64,000 nt of DNA from Candidatus Sphingomonas phytovorans (GTDB lineage: Bacteria; Pseudomonadota; Alphaproteobacteria; Sphingomonadales; Sphingomonadaceae), in assembly GCA_029202385.1 (NCBI GenBank), contig CP119314.1, positions 3,288,501 to 3,352,500 of the forward strand, in the 5' to 3' direction. Each line of letters starts with the position of its first letter. Position 1 is the first letter of the stretch. Below the pieces are notes generated by a model that saw only the letters and a list, made by a program, of their open reading frames with translations, had not been told where the DNA came from and did no database searches. The translations under genes were made by a program, and so were the position numbers. This document shows positions 1 to 8,136 of the stretch, in pieces.

Positions 1-204
1 ACGCCCGCGCATGCGCCGTCGCGCGGCATTCGGAAGCGCGGAGGGCGCAATGATATAGATATGTCGATTCAGCGGACGATCCAGCTTCGCCGGCAGGGAA
101 AGGATGATTTCGACAGCAACCCATGGCGGCGGCACGGCGCCCGATATTCCACGCCTTGATCGCCGGCGTGTGCACCCCATATCCAAGGCCTTGTTCAACA
201 ACGG
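1..204. other. Left edge, no gene assigned
   Basis: I see no gene here that I can support. A minus-strand frame is open from an ATG at 178-180 to the window edge (60 codons), but it has no Shine-Dalgarno sequence and its translation is rich in Arg and Pro, as expected of an antisense frame in GC-rich DNA. A 32-codon plus-strand frame starts at 61. The stretch could hold the promoter of the small ORF at 220 or the start of a gene lying further left. Confidence 0.4.
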
Positions 205-219
205 AAAGGAGGTGGTCAG

Positions 220-294
220 ATGTCTCATTGTCACACGCCGGCCATGGCGGATCATGTGAGCACGACCTCCAGCGCGGGGGCTTTGCGCGCCTGA
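220..294 (+). CDS. Small 24-residue ORF with extended Shine-Dalgarno
   Basis: A 24-codon frame reads MSHCHTPAMADHVSTTSSAG followed by ALRA and TGA. Its ATG is preceded at 205-217 by AAAGGAGGTGGTC, nearly the full complement of the 16S rRNA 3' end, far stronger than any other ribosome site in the window. A terminator follows 30 nt after the stop, so this is a self-contained short transcription unit or a leader peptide for the diguanylate cyclase gene at 456. The peptide begins with a Cys/His cluster (SHCHTP). I do not recognise the family. The strong start signal is seen directly; translation and function are inferred. Confidence 0.5.
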   Translation: MSHCHTPAMADHVSTTSSAGALRA

Positions 295-323
295 TTTCCC
301 AGCCGTGACCGGCTGACAATGGA

Positions 324-353
324 AAGGCCGTCCCGAAAGGGGCGGCCTTTTTT
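324..353 (+). terminator. Rho-independent terminator after the small ORF
   Basis: The stem AAGGCCGTCCC (324-334) pairs with GGGGCGGCCTT (339-349) through ten Watson-Crick pairs and one G-U wobble, closed by a GAAA loop and followed by six T residues. It would end transcripts from the 24-codon ORF, or act as an attenuator ahead of the gene at 456. Confidence 0.8.
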
Positions 354-455
354 GCTGCCCTGTCGTGGGCATCGATATTCCCCCGGAGGAAAGCGAACCT
401 CGGCGCAGCGTGCGGGGTAAGACTTTTCTCATCCGATCGGTGCATAATGTGAAGC

Positions 456-2219
456 ATGAGCGGGATTGGGGATTCATGTCGGGCCGTCGCGGCACGCGTG
501 CTGCTGGCCGTGTTCGGCATCGCCGCCGCGTGCTGGTCGCTTCCGGTTGCCGCTGACACACCGCTCCTGGATGGATCGCTTTGTCATGCCGTCACCGGGC
601 GGCAACAAGCGGACGACAGCCTCCCGTCGCTGCGTTTCCACTGCGGCGGTTCCCCGGCCGGTTATCAGCACAGCAGCCTCTGGCTGCGCGCCGATCTCAG
701 ACGATTGCCGGTCGATCGCAACGACATCGTGCTGATGGTCCATCATTCGCGCTTCGACAGGCTCGCGGTGACATTTTCCTATGCCGACGGCACCGAACAG
801 CGGCAGCAGGTCAGCAGCGGCGACTATGGATCGCATTGGCGGACGGGCGGACAGATCGCCTTTGAGGCACCCGCCCGGAACGCGCCGCTCGTTGCGATGA
901 CTTTGCGGTTCGATGCCCTTGCCAGCCACAACCTCCTTCACGCCCGGCTGATGACGCGGGGCGAGAGCGGCGTGCAATCGGCAGCGCTGGCGGCGGCGAT
1001 CGGCGCCGCGCTGACGCTGCTGCTGATCGGCGTGATCTACAACCTGTCGCTCGCCATCTCGGTTCGGCGGCAGTTCCTTGCCTGGCACGGCGGCTGGGCG
1101 GGGTGCATGCTGCTCTGGGGGGTGATCTGGTCGGAAATACACCTGATCGCCGTCCCGGGCATGGCGGGGACGATCTCAGCGCAGACCTGCACCTTCCTCG
1201 CGTGCCTTGCGATCGCCCTGGCGACGACCAGCGTCGTCACCTCGCTCGGCCCGGCCGACCTGCCACGCCTGGCGAGAAGGGCTACACTCGCGCTGGGCGG
1301 CGGCATCGCGCTGCTCGGCATCCCGCTCTCCCTTGTCCGCGGCGCGGGCATCGATTCGCTGGCGAGCTTGGCGAGCTTGCTCATCCTGGCCGATCTGCTG
1401 GCCGTGGCAGCCTGCCTTACCTGGGCCTGGCGCCACGGCAGCGCCGAGGCTCGCGATTTCGCCGGTGCCTGGTCGCTGCCGATGGCGACATTGGGGTTCA
1501 TCCAGATCGCGAATGTCGACAGCGGCCTCTGGGGCGGTGGTTCGAAACTGCTGATCCTGCTGGCCGCGGCATGGCAGACGCTGTGGCTGTCGATCGTCGC
1601 GACCAGGCGGTTTGCGCGGCTTCGCATCGAGCGCGACCATGCCCGTGCCGCCGAGGCACGGGCGAACGAGCTCGCGCGGCGCGACCCGCTCACCGGGCTG
1701 CGCAACAGGCGCGGTTTCGTCGAGACGATCGCGCCGCTGCTCGACCCGGTCCGATCGGAAGGCGCACCGGCCGCCCTGCTGCTGATCGATATCGACCGCT
1801 TCAAATCGGTCAACGATGCCCATGGCCATGAGGCGGGCGACATGGTGCTGCGCTGTATCGCCAGGAGGCTTGAACGATGGGAAGGCCCGATGTGCGCGGT
1901 CGCCCGGCTCGGCGGTGAGGAGTTCGCCCTGATGATCGCCGGGATCGAGGGGTTTGCGCTCGCCCGCTTCGCCGACAATGTCCGCCTCGAGATCGCCGCA
2001 TGCGACCATCGCGGGTCGATCGGCGAGCGACCGGTGACGGCGAGCATCGGTGTCGCCGAAGCGCCTATGCCGAGCGATTTCCAGCAGCTTTACCGGCTTG
2101 CCGACCAGGCGCTCTATGCCGCGAAGCAGGAGGGTCGCAACCGGATCGTCCTGCGCCGGTTTACCGTCGTCACCGCGCCGGTACCGGACCCGCCCACGAC
2201 AATCCGGGCGGCATCCTAG
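456..2219 (+). CDS. Membrane-bound diguanylate cyclase (7TM sensor plus GGDEF)
   Basis: This 587-residue protein should make cyclic di-GMP from two GTP at the inner membrane. It has an N-terminal signal segment (about residues 10-33), a periplasmic region of about 140 residues, about seven hydrophobic segments (roughly 175-390, resembling 7TM-DISM receptors), a short linker helix, and a C-terminal GGDEF domain. The active-site motif GGEEF is intact at 486-490, and DPLTGLRNRRGF begins the domain. An RxxD inhibitory site is not obvious. The TAG stop is partly made by the IS630 element: TA is the duplicated target and G the first base of the element. The uninterrupted site would also read TAG, so the protein is unchanged. 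The ligand sensed is unknown. Confidence 0.9.
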   Translation: MSGIGDSCRAVAARVLLAVFGIAAACWSLPVAADTPLLDGSLCHAVTGRQQADDSLPSLRFHCGGSPAGYQHSSLWLRADLRRLPVDRNDIVLMVHHSRFDRLAVTFSYADGTEQRQQVSSGDYGSHWRTGGQIAFEAPARNAPLVAMTLRFDALASHNLLHARLMTRGESGVQSAALAAAIGAALTLLLIGVIYNLSLAISVRRQFLAWHGGWAGCMLLWGVIWSEIHLIAVPGMAGTISAQTCTFLACLAIALATTSVVTSLGPADLPRLARRATLALGGGIALLGIPLSLVRGAGIDSLASLASLLILADLLAVAACLTWAWRHGSAEARDFAGAWSLPMATLGFIQIANVDSGLWGGGSKLLILLAAAWQTLWLSIVATRRFARLRIERDHARAAEARANELARRDPLTGLRNRRGFVETIAPLLDPVRSEGAPAALLLIDIDRFKSVNDAHGHEAGDMVLRCIARRLERWEGPMCAVARLGGEEFALMIAGIEGFALARFADNVRLEIAACDHRGSIGERPVTASIGVAEAPMPSDFQQLYRLADQALYAAKQEGRNRIVLRRFTVVTAPVPDPPTTIRAAS

Positions 2220-2245
2220 TCATCTGAATCTAAAGTTCGGGACAT
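2219..2245 (+). repeat. IS630 left terminal inverted repeat
   Basis: It begins GTCATCTGAATCTAAAG and matches the right end at 20 of 27 positions. The transposase stop codon (2230-2232) lies inside this repeat. Confidence 0.85.
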
Positions 2246-3327
2246 AAATTTTGCTCGGTCTTTTGGCAGAATCGTTTGATCGCGGCGAGGATATCGTCAG
2301 CGGATTTTGTCCATCGGAAGGGTTTTGGGTTGGCATTATGCCGCTCGATGAAGCTGCGGATATCGGCTTCCAACTGGGCAGTTGAGGTGTGAACACCGCG
2401 CTGGATTTGCTTGCGGGTGAGCTCGGCGAACCAGCGCTCGACCTGATTGATCCACGACGCCGATGTTGGGGTGAAATGGACGTGATAGTGCGGCCTGCGC
2501 GCTAACCAGGCCTTGATCGTCGGCGTCTTGTGGGTGGCATAATTGTCCATGACAATATGAACGTCGAGGCCGTCTGGAACATTGCCGTCGATCTGTTTGA
2601 GAAAATCGAGAAACTCGGTTGCCCGATGCCGCTTGTAGCATTTGCCGATCACTGCGCCGGTGGCGATGTCGAGGGCGGCAAACAACGACGTCGTACCATG
2701 CCGAACATAGGTGTTCGTGCGTCGCTCGGGCATGCCGGGCATCATCGGCAACACGGGTTGCTCACGGTCGAGCGCCTGGATCTGCGACTTCTCGTCGACG
2801 CACAGGATCAGGGCATGGGTCGGCGGCGAAAGATAAAGGCCGACAATGTCTCTGACCTTGTCGACGAACAGCGGATCGGTCGACAGCTTGAACGTCTCCG
2901 CCCGGTGGGGTTGCAGCCCAAAGGCGTTCCACATCCGGCGGATCGTCGTATGGGAGTGACCAGCGGACGCCGCCATGGAACGGATCGACCAGTGCGTCGC
3001 ATCGGCGGGTAGCGTTCGCAACGTCCGTTCGATCACCGCCGCGACAGCATCGTCGTCGATCGAGCGAGGGCGGCCGGATCGTGGCTCATCGAGTAACCCA
3101 TCGATGCGCTCGTGCACAAACCGCCGACGCCACTTGCCGACCATATGCTCGCTAACGCCCAGTTCCGCTGCCACTCGCTTGCTTTGCAGGCCATCGGCGC
3201 AGCGCAAAACGATACGGCAACGCTCCGATAGCGAGCGCGTCACCCGATGGCGTCGTACCTGCCGCTCCAGATAGTCGCGCTCATCCGCCGTCAAAATCAG
3301 GACCTCAACAGGCCGACCTCGCCCCAT
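2230..3327 (-). CDS. IS630-family transposase, full length
   Basis: The 365-residue protein has an N-terminal helix-turn-helix (about 20-75, with RVAAELGVSEHMVGKWRRRF), a winged-helix segment, and a DDE catalytic domain. The catalytic triad can be read as Asp in LCVDEKSQ, Asp in HIVMDNYATHK and Glu in SWINQVERWFAEL. This is the cut-and-paste DDE architecture of IS630, which inserts at TA. Length is normal and there is no frameshift, unlike the many IS630 members that need programmed frameshifting. It starts at ATG 3327 and ends within the left terminal repeat. Confidence 0.95.
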   Translation of the reverse strand: MGRGRPVEVLILTADERDYLERQVRRHRVTRSLSERCRIVLRCADGLQSKRVAAELGVSEHMVGKWRRRFVHERIDGLLDEPRSGRPRSIDDDAVAAVIERTLRTLPADATHWSIRSMAASAGHSHTTIRRMWNAFGLQPHRAETFKLSTDPLFVDKVRDIVGLYLSPPTHALILCVDEKSQIQALDREQPVLPMMPGMPERRTNTYVRHGTTSLFAALDIATGAVIGKCYKRHRATEFLDFLKQIDGNVPDGLDVHIVMDNYATHKTPTIKAWLARRPHYHVHFTPTSASWINQVERWFAELTRKQIQRGVHTSTAQLEADIRSFIERHNANPKPFRWTKSADDILAAIKRFCQKTEQNLCPEL

Positions 3328-3365
3328 CTCGCTTGCTCCCGTCGTTCAGGCAGGATCAGCATACA

Positions 3366-3392
3366 ATGTAACTTACTTCAGTTCCAGATGAC
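3366..3392 (-). repeat. IS630 right terminal inverted repeat
   Basis: Read on the minus strand from 3392 it begins GTCATCTGGAACTGAAG. It is followed on the plus strand by the duplicated TA at 3393-3394. Confidence 0.85.
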
Positions 3393-3445
3393 TAGCGCTT
3401 GGCGACATTGCGCCCGCGCCGAAATGGCATAACGGTGAGCCCCGC

Positions 3446-3826
3446 ATGACATCCCGCGTCAAAATATTCTTCGATGGCGGATGTCGCCCTGCCCCCCAAG
3501 GAATGGAAATCGCGGTCGTTATCGGCGGGAAGGCCCATATCCAGCGCGACCTCGGGCCGGGAACCGGGATGGATGCTGAATGGCTTGCCCTGATCCACGC
3601 GGTCGGCCTGGCGCGGGAGTTTGGCCTGACCGACGTGGTGTTCATCGGGGATTCCGCTGCCGTCGTGAACCAGGCCAACGGAACCGCGAAATGCCGCGGC
3701 GGCAATATCCGGCATCTGGAGGAATTCCGCGCCATCACATCCGCCGCGAACCCGCCGCGAATCCGGCACATCAAGCGGTCGCAAAATCTCGCCGGCATCG
3801 CGCTGGCGCGATTGCATGCGCGCTGA
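3446..3826 (+). CDS. RNase H-fold protein (RVT_3/ribonuclease HI-like)
   Basis: This 126-residue protein has the RNase H order of acidic residues: FFDGGCRP near the start, Glu in MDAEWLALIHAV, and Asp in FIGDSAAVVNQ. The C-terminal position usually occupied by a fourth Asp (NxxAD) reads NLAGIAL here, so one metal ligand may be missing. The family nicks RNA in RNA-DNA hybrids; many short RVT_3 members are uncharacterised. The stop lies 5 nt before the glutathione transferase start, so the two are probably cotranscribed. It is 50 nt from the IS630 right end, whose insertion separated it from the diguanylate cyclase gene. Confidence 0.8.
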   Translation: MTSRVKIFFDGGCRPAPQGMEIAVVIGGKAHIQRDLGPGTGMDAEWLALIHAVGLAREFGLTDVVFIGDSAAVVNQANGTAKCRGGNIRHLEEFRAITSAANPPRIRHIKRSQNLAGIALARLHAR

Positions 3827-3831
3827 CGCGA

Positions 3832-4473
3832 ATGGATATTCTCTACAGCTTCCGGCGATGCCCCTATGCGATGCGCGCGCGCATGGCGTTGCTGGTGAGC
3901 GGCGCCCGGATCGAGATTCGCGAGATCATCCTGCGAAACAAGCCGGTGGAGATGATCGCCGCCTCTCCCAAGGGAACCGTCCCGGTCCTCGTCCTGGCTG
4001 ATGGACAGGTGATCGACGAAAGCCTCGACATCATGCGCTGGGCTCTCCGGCGCGCCGATCCGGAGGACTGGCTGACGGGTGACGATACAGCGCTGATCGC
4101 GACATTCGACGACCGGTTCAAGCATCATCTCGACCGGTACAAATATGCCGACCGGCACAATGCGAACCCGGAGGAGCATCGCCTGGCCGGTGCGATGCTG
4201 TTGAGGGAGCTGGAGGAACGGCTGGCCGTCGGCAGGAACCTGTGCGGCGAGGCGCGGTCGCTTGCCGACATCGCGATCATGCCGTTCGTGCGGCAATTCG
4301 CCTCGGTCGACAGAATATGGTTCGACACCCGGCCATTGCCGGGGGTGCAACGCTGGCTCGCGGACCATATTGCCTCCCCGTTGTTCGAGCGGGCGATGGC
4401 GCGTCTGGCATCATGGGCGCCCGGCGACGCGCCTGTCATGTGGCTCGCTGCGGACCGGCACGATCACGAATGA
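3832..4473 (+). CDS. Glutathione S-transferase family protein
   Basis: This 213-residue cytosolic protein has an N-terminal thioredoxin fold (about 1-75) with a CPYA motif at residues 10-13, the SPKGTVPVL cis-proline segment and a conserved DESLDIMRW segment at the glutathione site. An all-helical C-terminal domain contains SLADIAIMPFVRQF, typical of the GST N-capping box. Such enzymes conjugate or reduce electrophiles and peroxides with glutathione; the exact substrate cannot be read from the sequence. The ATG at 3832 is chosen because it follows the upstream stop by 5 nt and begins the fold correctly; an open frame upstream is noncoding in composition. Confidence 0.87.
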   Translation: MDILYSFRRCPYAMRARMALLVSGARIEIREIILRNKPVEMIAASPKGTVPVLVLADGQVIDESLDIMRWALRRADPEDWLTGDDTALIATFDDRFKHHLDRYKYADRHNANPEEHRLAGAMLLRELEERLAVGRNLCGEARSLADIAIMPFVRQFASVDRIWFDTRPLPGVQRWLADHIASPLFERAMARLASWAPGDAPVMWLAADRHDHE

Positions 4474-4584
4474 CCAAGTCGAGATGGCGGCAGATGTTCT
4501 TGCATGCCTGTCGGATGATGATCCAGGATGCGAGCATCCGGCGATAGTCTCGACAGACATCAGTCCGGTCGAGGGGGTAGACAG

Positions 4585-7500
4585 ATGAGAGCTTTTCTTG
4601 GTGCGCTCGCGGTGTCGGGTGCGCTGACAAGCCCAGCCTATGCGGGTGACAAACCACTGATTGCCCCGGCCCCTGCATGGGTGAGGCCGGTCAGCCTGCC
4701 ATCCACGCCCCCAAAGACCGACGAGGCGCCGGTCCAGCTGCTGCTGTCAGACCAGCAGGTCGATTTACAGCCTGGCCGGCAGACCGTGTATTCCCAGATG
4801 GCCCTGAAGATACAGACGCCGCAGGGCCTTACCGTCGGCAACATATCCTTCCCGTGGCGCCCCGACACCGAGGAACTCACGGTGCACAGGCTCGTGATCC
4901 GGCGTGGCGACCAGACCATCGACGTTCTCGCCTCCGGACAGACTTTCACCGTCATCCGGCGGGAGCAGAATCTGGAGAGCGCAACACTGGACGGCGTTCT
5001 CACCGCGAATATCCAGCCCGAAGGCCTTCAGGTCGGAGACGTGCTGGAATTCGCGATATCGGTTTCCTCCAGCGACCCGGTACTGAAAGGTCATGTCGAA
5101 CAGATCGGGGCCAATTGGGACGGCACCCCGATCGGTCGCGCGCACCTGCGCATGCAATGGCCGAACGGGATGAAAACGCGGCTTCGGCAGACTCCTTCCT
5201 TGCCCGCCTTCAAGCCGGTCAAGATAGGCGAGAGCACCTCCGTCGAGATACTGCTCGACGACGTGAAGCCGATCATCCCGCCCAAGGGCGCCCCTGTCCG
5301 CTATCGCATCGGCCGGCTGGCCGAGATGACAGACTTCGCTTCATGGGCCGATCTCGGGGCATTGATGGCGCCGCTTTACGAGAAGGCAGCGACAGTGCCG
5401 GCGCAAGGCCCGTTGCGTACGGAACTGGAGCGGATCCGCGGCGTATCGCGCGATCCGAAGGCACAGGCCGAAGCGGCACTCGCACTCGTCCAGGACCGGA
5501 TCCGGTACGTCGCGCTGGCGATGGGAGCCGGGGGCCTGGTTCCTGCGGATGCGGAGGCGACATGGTCTCGCCGCTACGGCGACTGCAAGGGCAAGACCGC
5601 TCTTCTGCTCGCGCTGTTGCACGCCATGGATATCCAGGCAGAACCGGTCGCGGTCAGCACCATCTTCGGTGACGGCATGGATGCCCGGTTGCCGATGATC
5701 GGGCTGTTCAACCATGTCCTTGTTCGCGCCACGATTGCCGGCAAGATCTATTGGCTCGACGGCACACGCTCCGGCGACACCAGTCTCGACAGGCTGGCAA
5801 TACCGGCGTTCGGATGGGGCCTCCCGTTCGTGCCGGCGGGCGCAGCGCTGGTGCGGATGGTGCCGACACCATTGGAGGTGCCGACACGCGATGTTTCGAT
5901 CCGGATCGACGCGACCGCAGGCTTGACCATTCCGGCGCCATTCAAGGTCGAAACGATCATTCGCGGTGACGGCGCCGTTGCCATGAATGCTTCGCTGGCC
6001 AATCTCGTCGGCGATGCGCGAACCTCCATGCTGCGCGACTATTGGAAGGAGCAATACGACTTTGTCGATATGACATCCGCCAGTTCGGCCTTCGATCCCA
6101 AGTCCGGCGAGCTGCGCCTCTCAATGGATGGACTGGCCAAGATGGACTGGAGCAGCGGCTGGTACGAGACGGACGGAACCGGGGTTGGGTACAAGGCCGA
6201 CTTCGCCCGGGCGGCGACCCAGGACCAGAACGCGCCGTTTGCCGTGCCGTACCCCTATTATCAGCGATCGACCGAAACCATCCTTCTCCCTCCCAGCTTT
6301 GCCGGTGTCAGGTCCGCACTGAAGAGCGACGTGAACCAGACGGTCGCCGGTATCGAATATCATCGGCAGTCCAAGGTCGAGACAGCGGTATTCTCGATCG
6401 AGGTGACGGAACGAAGTGTCGCGCCGGAATTCCCCGCGAAGGACGCCGCCGCCGCCCAGGCCAAACTCCGTGAACTCGCCAGCCAGACCACCTACCTGCG
6501 CAAGCCCCCGGGCTACAAGCCGACCGAGAAAGAGGCGGATTTACTGATCGCCGCTACACCGACGACCGCGCAAGAATATCTCGATCGAGGCGTTCTGTTG
6601 CTTGACCGAAACCGCCAAGACGAGGCGATCAAGGACTTTGACCAGGCAAGCGCACTTGATCCGAAGAATGCGTGGGCCATAGCAAACAGGGGTATCGCAC
6701 GCGTCTGGAAAGGCGATCTCGACCTCGCTGCCAAGGATCTCGACGCGGCTGCCGCGATCGATCCAAACAACGGGGGAACCTGGCGGGGACGCGGCATGAT
6801 CGCGCAGCGCAAGGGCCCACCTCAGGAGGCCGTAGCAGCCTATACAAAGTCATTGGGCATTGATCCGGGCAATCCCTTCGACCTGGGGCATCGCGCTGAA
6901 GCCAACAAGGCTGCGGGGAATGACGAAGCGGCCCTGCAGGACGCGGCGGCGGCGTTGAAAATCAACCCGAAATGGATCGACCTCTATCTTTTGCGGGCAA
7001 ACATCCTGCGGAATCAGGGCAAGAACGACGACGCACTGAAGGAAGCAGTGGCAGTCGAAGCTGCCAACCCGGATATTGCCTTTGCGCATGTCACCGCCGC
7101 CAATCTGTTCGCTGCTTTCCACCAGGATGCGGAAGCGATGAAGGCTTATGATCGGGCAATCGCGATCAAGCCCGAGGCCTATATCTATCTGAATCGCAGA
7201 CTGATGCGCCCCAAAGCCGATATTGCCGGTCGTCAGGCTGACCTCGATGCCGCCGCGAGACTGGATCCGAACGACGAAGATGTGCTCACCGCAAAGGCCG
7301 AGGCGCAGATCGACAAGGGTGACTTCGCGGGAGCTGTCGTGACATATACTTCGGCAATCGATAAATCACCGGGGAACGCCGAACTCCTTACCGACCGCGG
7401 GATCGCCTATGCCCGATCGGGTGATGCAAAACGCGCGGCGGCGGATTTTACCAGTGCTCGCGCCAAAGCCACGGAAGCCGTCGATTTCAACAACATGTGC

Positions 7501-7821
7501 TGGTCGAAGGCAAAGGCGGGAATAGAGCTTGAAGCCGCGTTGGCGGATTGCAACACCGCCTTGAACAAGGCGCCGGGCATAGCCGCTTATCTGGATAGCA
7601 GAGGGCTCGTCTTGTTGCGCCTCGGAAGGCTCGACGATGCGATTGCCGACTATGACAAGGCATTGGCCAAATACCCGCATATGGCATTTTCGCTGTTCGG
7701 CCGGGGCGTGGCCTGGGCCCGCAAAGGCGACAAGGATAAGTCGGCAGCCGACATGGCTGCGGCGCTGAAAGTGGCCCCGGAGATTCGCACCGATTTCGAG
7801 CGGTTCGGGATCACGTTATAG
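4585..7821 (+). CDS. Secreted DUF3857/transglutaminase-like protein with TPR tail
   Basis: This 1078-residue protein has a signal peptide (ends near SPAYA|GDK), a DUF3857 beta-rich domain (about 40-240), a transglutaminase-like fold, a DUF3858-like region and a long C-terminal array of TPR repeats (about 670-1070, e.g. LDRNRQDEAIKDFDQASALD). The papain-like triad is intact: Cys334 in RYGDCKGK, His377 in LFNHVLV, Asp392 in YWLDGTR. Family members are periplasmic or surface proteins thought to act as proteases, cross-linkers or scaffolds. The start at 4585 follows a GAGGGGG ribosome site and gives a clean signal peptide. It is an isolated gene immediately left of the phage remnant. Confidence 0.87.
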   Translation: MRAFLGALAVSGALTSPAYAGDKPLIAPAPAWVRPVSLPSTPPKTDEAPVQLLLSDQQVDLQPGRQTVYSQMALKIQTPQGLTVGNISFPWRPDTEELTVHRLVIRRGDQTIDVLASGQTFTVIRREQNLESATLDGVLTANIQPEGLQVGDVLEFAISVSSSDPVLKGHVEQIGANWDGTPIGRAHLRMQWPNGMKTRLRQTPSLPAFKPVKIGESTSVEILLDDVKPIIPPKGAPVRYRIGRLAEMTDFASWADLGALMAPLYEKAATVPAQGPLRTELERIRGVSRDPKAQAEAALALVQDRIRYVALAMGAGGLVPADAEATWSRRYGDCKGKTALLLALLHAMDIQAEPVAVSTIFGDGMDARLPMIGLFNHVLVRATIAGKIYWLDGTRSGDTSLDRLAIPAFGWGLPFVPAGAALVRMVPTPLEVPTRDVSIRIDATAGLTIPAPFKVETIIRGDGAVAMNASLANLVGDARTSMLRDYWKEQYDFVDMTSASSAFDPKSGELRLSMDGLAKMDWSSGWYETDGTGVGYKADFARAATQDQNAPFAVPYPYYQRSTETILLPPSFAGVRSALKSDVNQTVAGIEYHRQSKVETAVFSIEVTERSVAPEFPAKDAAAAQAKLRELASQTTYLRKPPGYKPTEKEADLLIAATPTTAQEYLDRGVLLLDRNRQDEAIKDFDQASALDPKNAWAIANRGIARVWKGDLDLAAKDLDAAAAIDPNNGGTWRGRGMIAQRKGPPQEAVAAYTKSLGIDPGNPFDLGHRAEANKAAGNDEAALQDAAAALKINPKWIDLYLLRANILRNQGKNDDALKEAVAVEAANPDIAFAHVTAANLFAAFHQDAEAMKAYDRAIAIKPEAYIYLNRRLMRPKADIAGRQADLDAAARLDPNDEDVLTAKAEAQIDKGDFAGAVVTYTSAIDKSPGNAELLTDRGIAYARSGDAKRAAADFTSARAKATEAVDFNNMCWSKAKAGIELEAALADCNTALNKAPGIAAYLDSRGLVLLRLGRLDDAIADYDKALAKYPHMAFSLFGRGVAWARKGDKDKSAADMAAALKVAPEIRTDFERFGITL

Positions 7822-7838
7822 ACCGAAAGGAAACCCTG

Positions 7839-7879
7839 CCGTCAGGTCGCTGGAGCGCAGCCGTTCACCGACCTGACGG
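7839..7879. repeat. Perfect 11-bp inverted repeat left of the capsid module
   Basis: CCGTCAGGTCG (7839-7849) and CGACCTGACGG (7869-7879) are perfect complements around a 19-nt loop. There is no T tract, so it is a weak terminator candidate for the gene ending at 7821. It sits between the last host-like gene and the phage genes. Confidence 0.6.
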
Positions 7880-7944
7880 GCTGCCCACCCCTGCAACCCG
7901 CCCCTCGATTCAAACCCTTCCCCAAAGCCCCTATTCCGCACTGC

Positions 7945-8136
7945 ATGTGCATGCCAAAGCCCCCCAAGCCGCAAGAAATTCCCGAGCGCCAGGCGCTCAA
8001 GCTGCCCGATGGCGGCTCCACCGCACCGAGGGTCGAGGATGGCGTTCGTCGTCGCCGCGCGATGATGACGTCCGTCTTCTCGAGTCTCCTCGGACAAGGA
8101 TCGGGGCCGTCGACCACGACGGTGCTGGGCGGCTGA
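7945..8136 (+). CDS. Small phage protein ahead of portal
   Basis: This 63-residue protein starts MCMPKPPKPQEIPERQ, has an Arg cluster (RRRR) in the middle, and ends in a Gly/Ser-rich GPSTTTVLGG tail. Short Pro-rich proteins with an LLG/VLGG tail are common immediately upstream of podoviral portal genes; their role is not known to me. The TGA stop overlaps the portal ATG by one base (TGATG), which ties it to the phage operon. A second ATG at 7951 would remove two residues. No clear Shine-Dalgarno sequence is visible. Confidence 0.65.
   Translation: MCMPKPPKPQEIPERQALKLPDGGSTAPRVEDGVRRRRAMMTSVFSSLLGQGSGPSTTTVLGG

Larger units (their letters stand above)
2219..3392 (-). mobile_element. IS630-family insertion sequence, complete
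   Basis: A 1174-bp element is flanked by TA on both sides (2217-2218 and 3393-3394), the two-base target duplication typical of IS630/Tc1-mariner. Its ends are imperfect inverted repeats of 27 bp with 20 matches, starting GTCATCTG at both ends. The uninterrupted target would read CTAG, a preferred site of several IS630 members. It carries one full-length transposase gene on the minus strand and looks intact, so it may be mobile or recently acquired. Confidence 0.92.

Noticed and set aside
1-180. Minus-strand partial gene running off the left edge
   Set aside because: The frame is open but has no ribosome site and its composition matches a random open frame; it cannot be judged without sequence to the left.
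123-308. 61-codon open frame over the tiny ORF and its ribosome site
   Set aside because: No ribosome site, Arg/Pro-rich translation, and it covers the extended Shine-Dalgarno sequence and the Cys/His ORF in another frame.
7900-7945. tRNA fragment or att site at GATTCAAACCC
   Set aside because: No cloverleaf arms are present around it and no second copy of the sequence was seen at the right edge of the phage module.
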